Source of the DNA: Lojkania enalia
Lineage: Eukaryota > Ascomycota > Dothideomycetes > Pleosporales
Length of the DNA stretch: 64,000 nt
Direction: 5' to 3'
NCBI GenBank assembly: GCA_010094045.1
Contig: ML986598.1
Coordinates: 124,001-188,000 of the forward strand
Shown: positions 63,988 to 64,000 of the stretch, one piece after another
Position numbering within the stretch: the first letter of the stretch is position 1
How the letters are laid out: each line of letters opens with the position of its first letter
Program-made: the position numbers and the translations under genes
Notes under the pieces: generated by a model
Seen by the model: the letters and a program-made list of their open reading frames with translations, nothing else
What the model was told of the DNA's origin: nothing
Databases searched by the model: none

Positions 63988-64000
63988 GCTCCCACTTCCC

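Noticed and set aside
1..64000. CRISPR arrays, rRNA genes, complete transposons with terminal repeats
   Set aside because: None seen; the only repeats are short tandem tracts and homopolymers, and CRISPR is not expected in a fungal nuclear genome.

Overview
The window is nuclear DNA of a filamentous ascomycete (Pezizomycotina). Protein genes carry short spliceosomal introns, mostly 47-61 nt with a few of 110-193 nt, with GTRNGT-like donors, CTAAC/CTAAT-type branch sites and YAG acceptors. Genes lie on both strands with long spacers and no operons. There is an HDEL-tailed ER chaperone, a fungal rhodopsin-domain membrane protein, a Dal5-type transporter, a GH55 glucanase and a 40S uS7 gene. The class cannot be fixed from sequence alone; Leotiomycetes is a guess.

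Layout. 1-14.3 kb is gene-poor: a 5'-partial conserved fungal gene running off the left edge, a SAT4/rhodopsin-domain membrane protein (5 exons), a tail-anchored PPxY protein, a gene fossil, an intron-bearing tRNA-Asp, a 3-exon SnoaL/NTF2-like gene and a broken short-chain dehydrogenase. 14.7-29.7 kb is housekeeping-like: a 2EXR/F-box-like protein with a Q/N/H-rich insert, a small proline-rich protein, the ER Hsp70 Lhs1, a sideroflexin, a large DUF8004-type protein and a YER152C-like aminotransferase. 31.8-37.1 kb holds a secreted GH55 exo-beta-1,3-glucanase and an MFS transporter. 37.6-42.7 kb holds two lineage-restricted-looking paralogous loci that share a C-terminal repeat module; the first is split by one in-frame TAA. 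43.5-51.7 kb holds a Cys-rich single-pass membrane protein, a PPxY protein, a small Cys/His protein, a carotenoid oxygenase and a coiled-coil membrane protein. 52.3-64 kb holds RPS5, a long coiled-coil protein, a J-domain pseudogene with RIP-like stops, a Golgi-type GT25 glycosyltransferase and a DFS-type protein kinase.

Most unusual item: the tRNA-Asp(GUC) gene at 8637-8782 folds to a normal 72-nt tRNA only if two segments are removed. One is a canonical 21-nt intron at 37/38. The other is a 53-nt insertion in the D-loop with every hallmark of a spliceosomal intron (GTATGT, GCTAAC, CAG). Other notable items are the interrupted paralog with a duplicated ~40-residue module, and the J-domain pseudogene whose stop codons are almost all at former CpA sites.

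The genes do not form an obvious pathway or cluster. Exon boundaries were worked out by hand from splice consensus, reading phase and remembered family conservation. No database search or RNA evidence was available.
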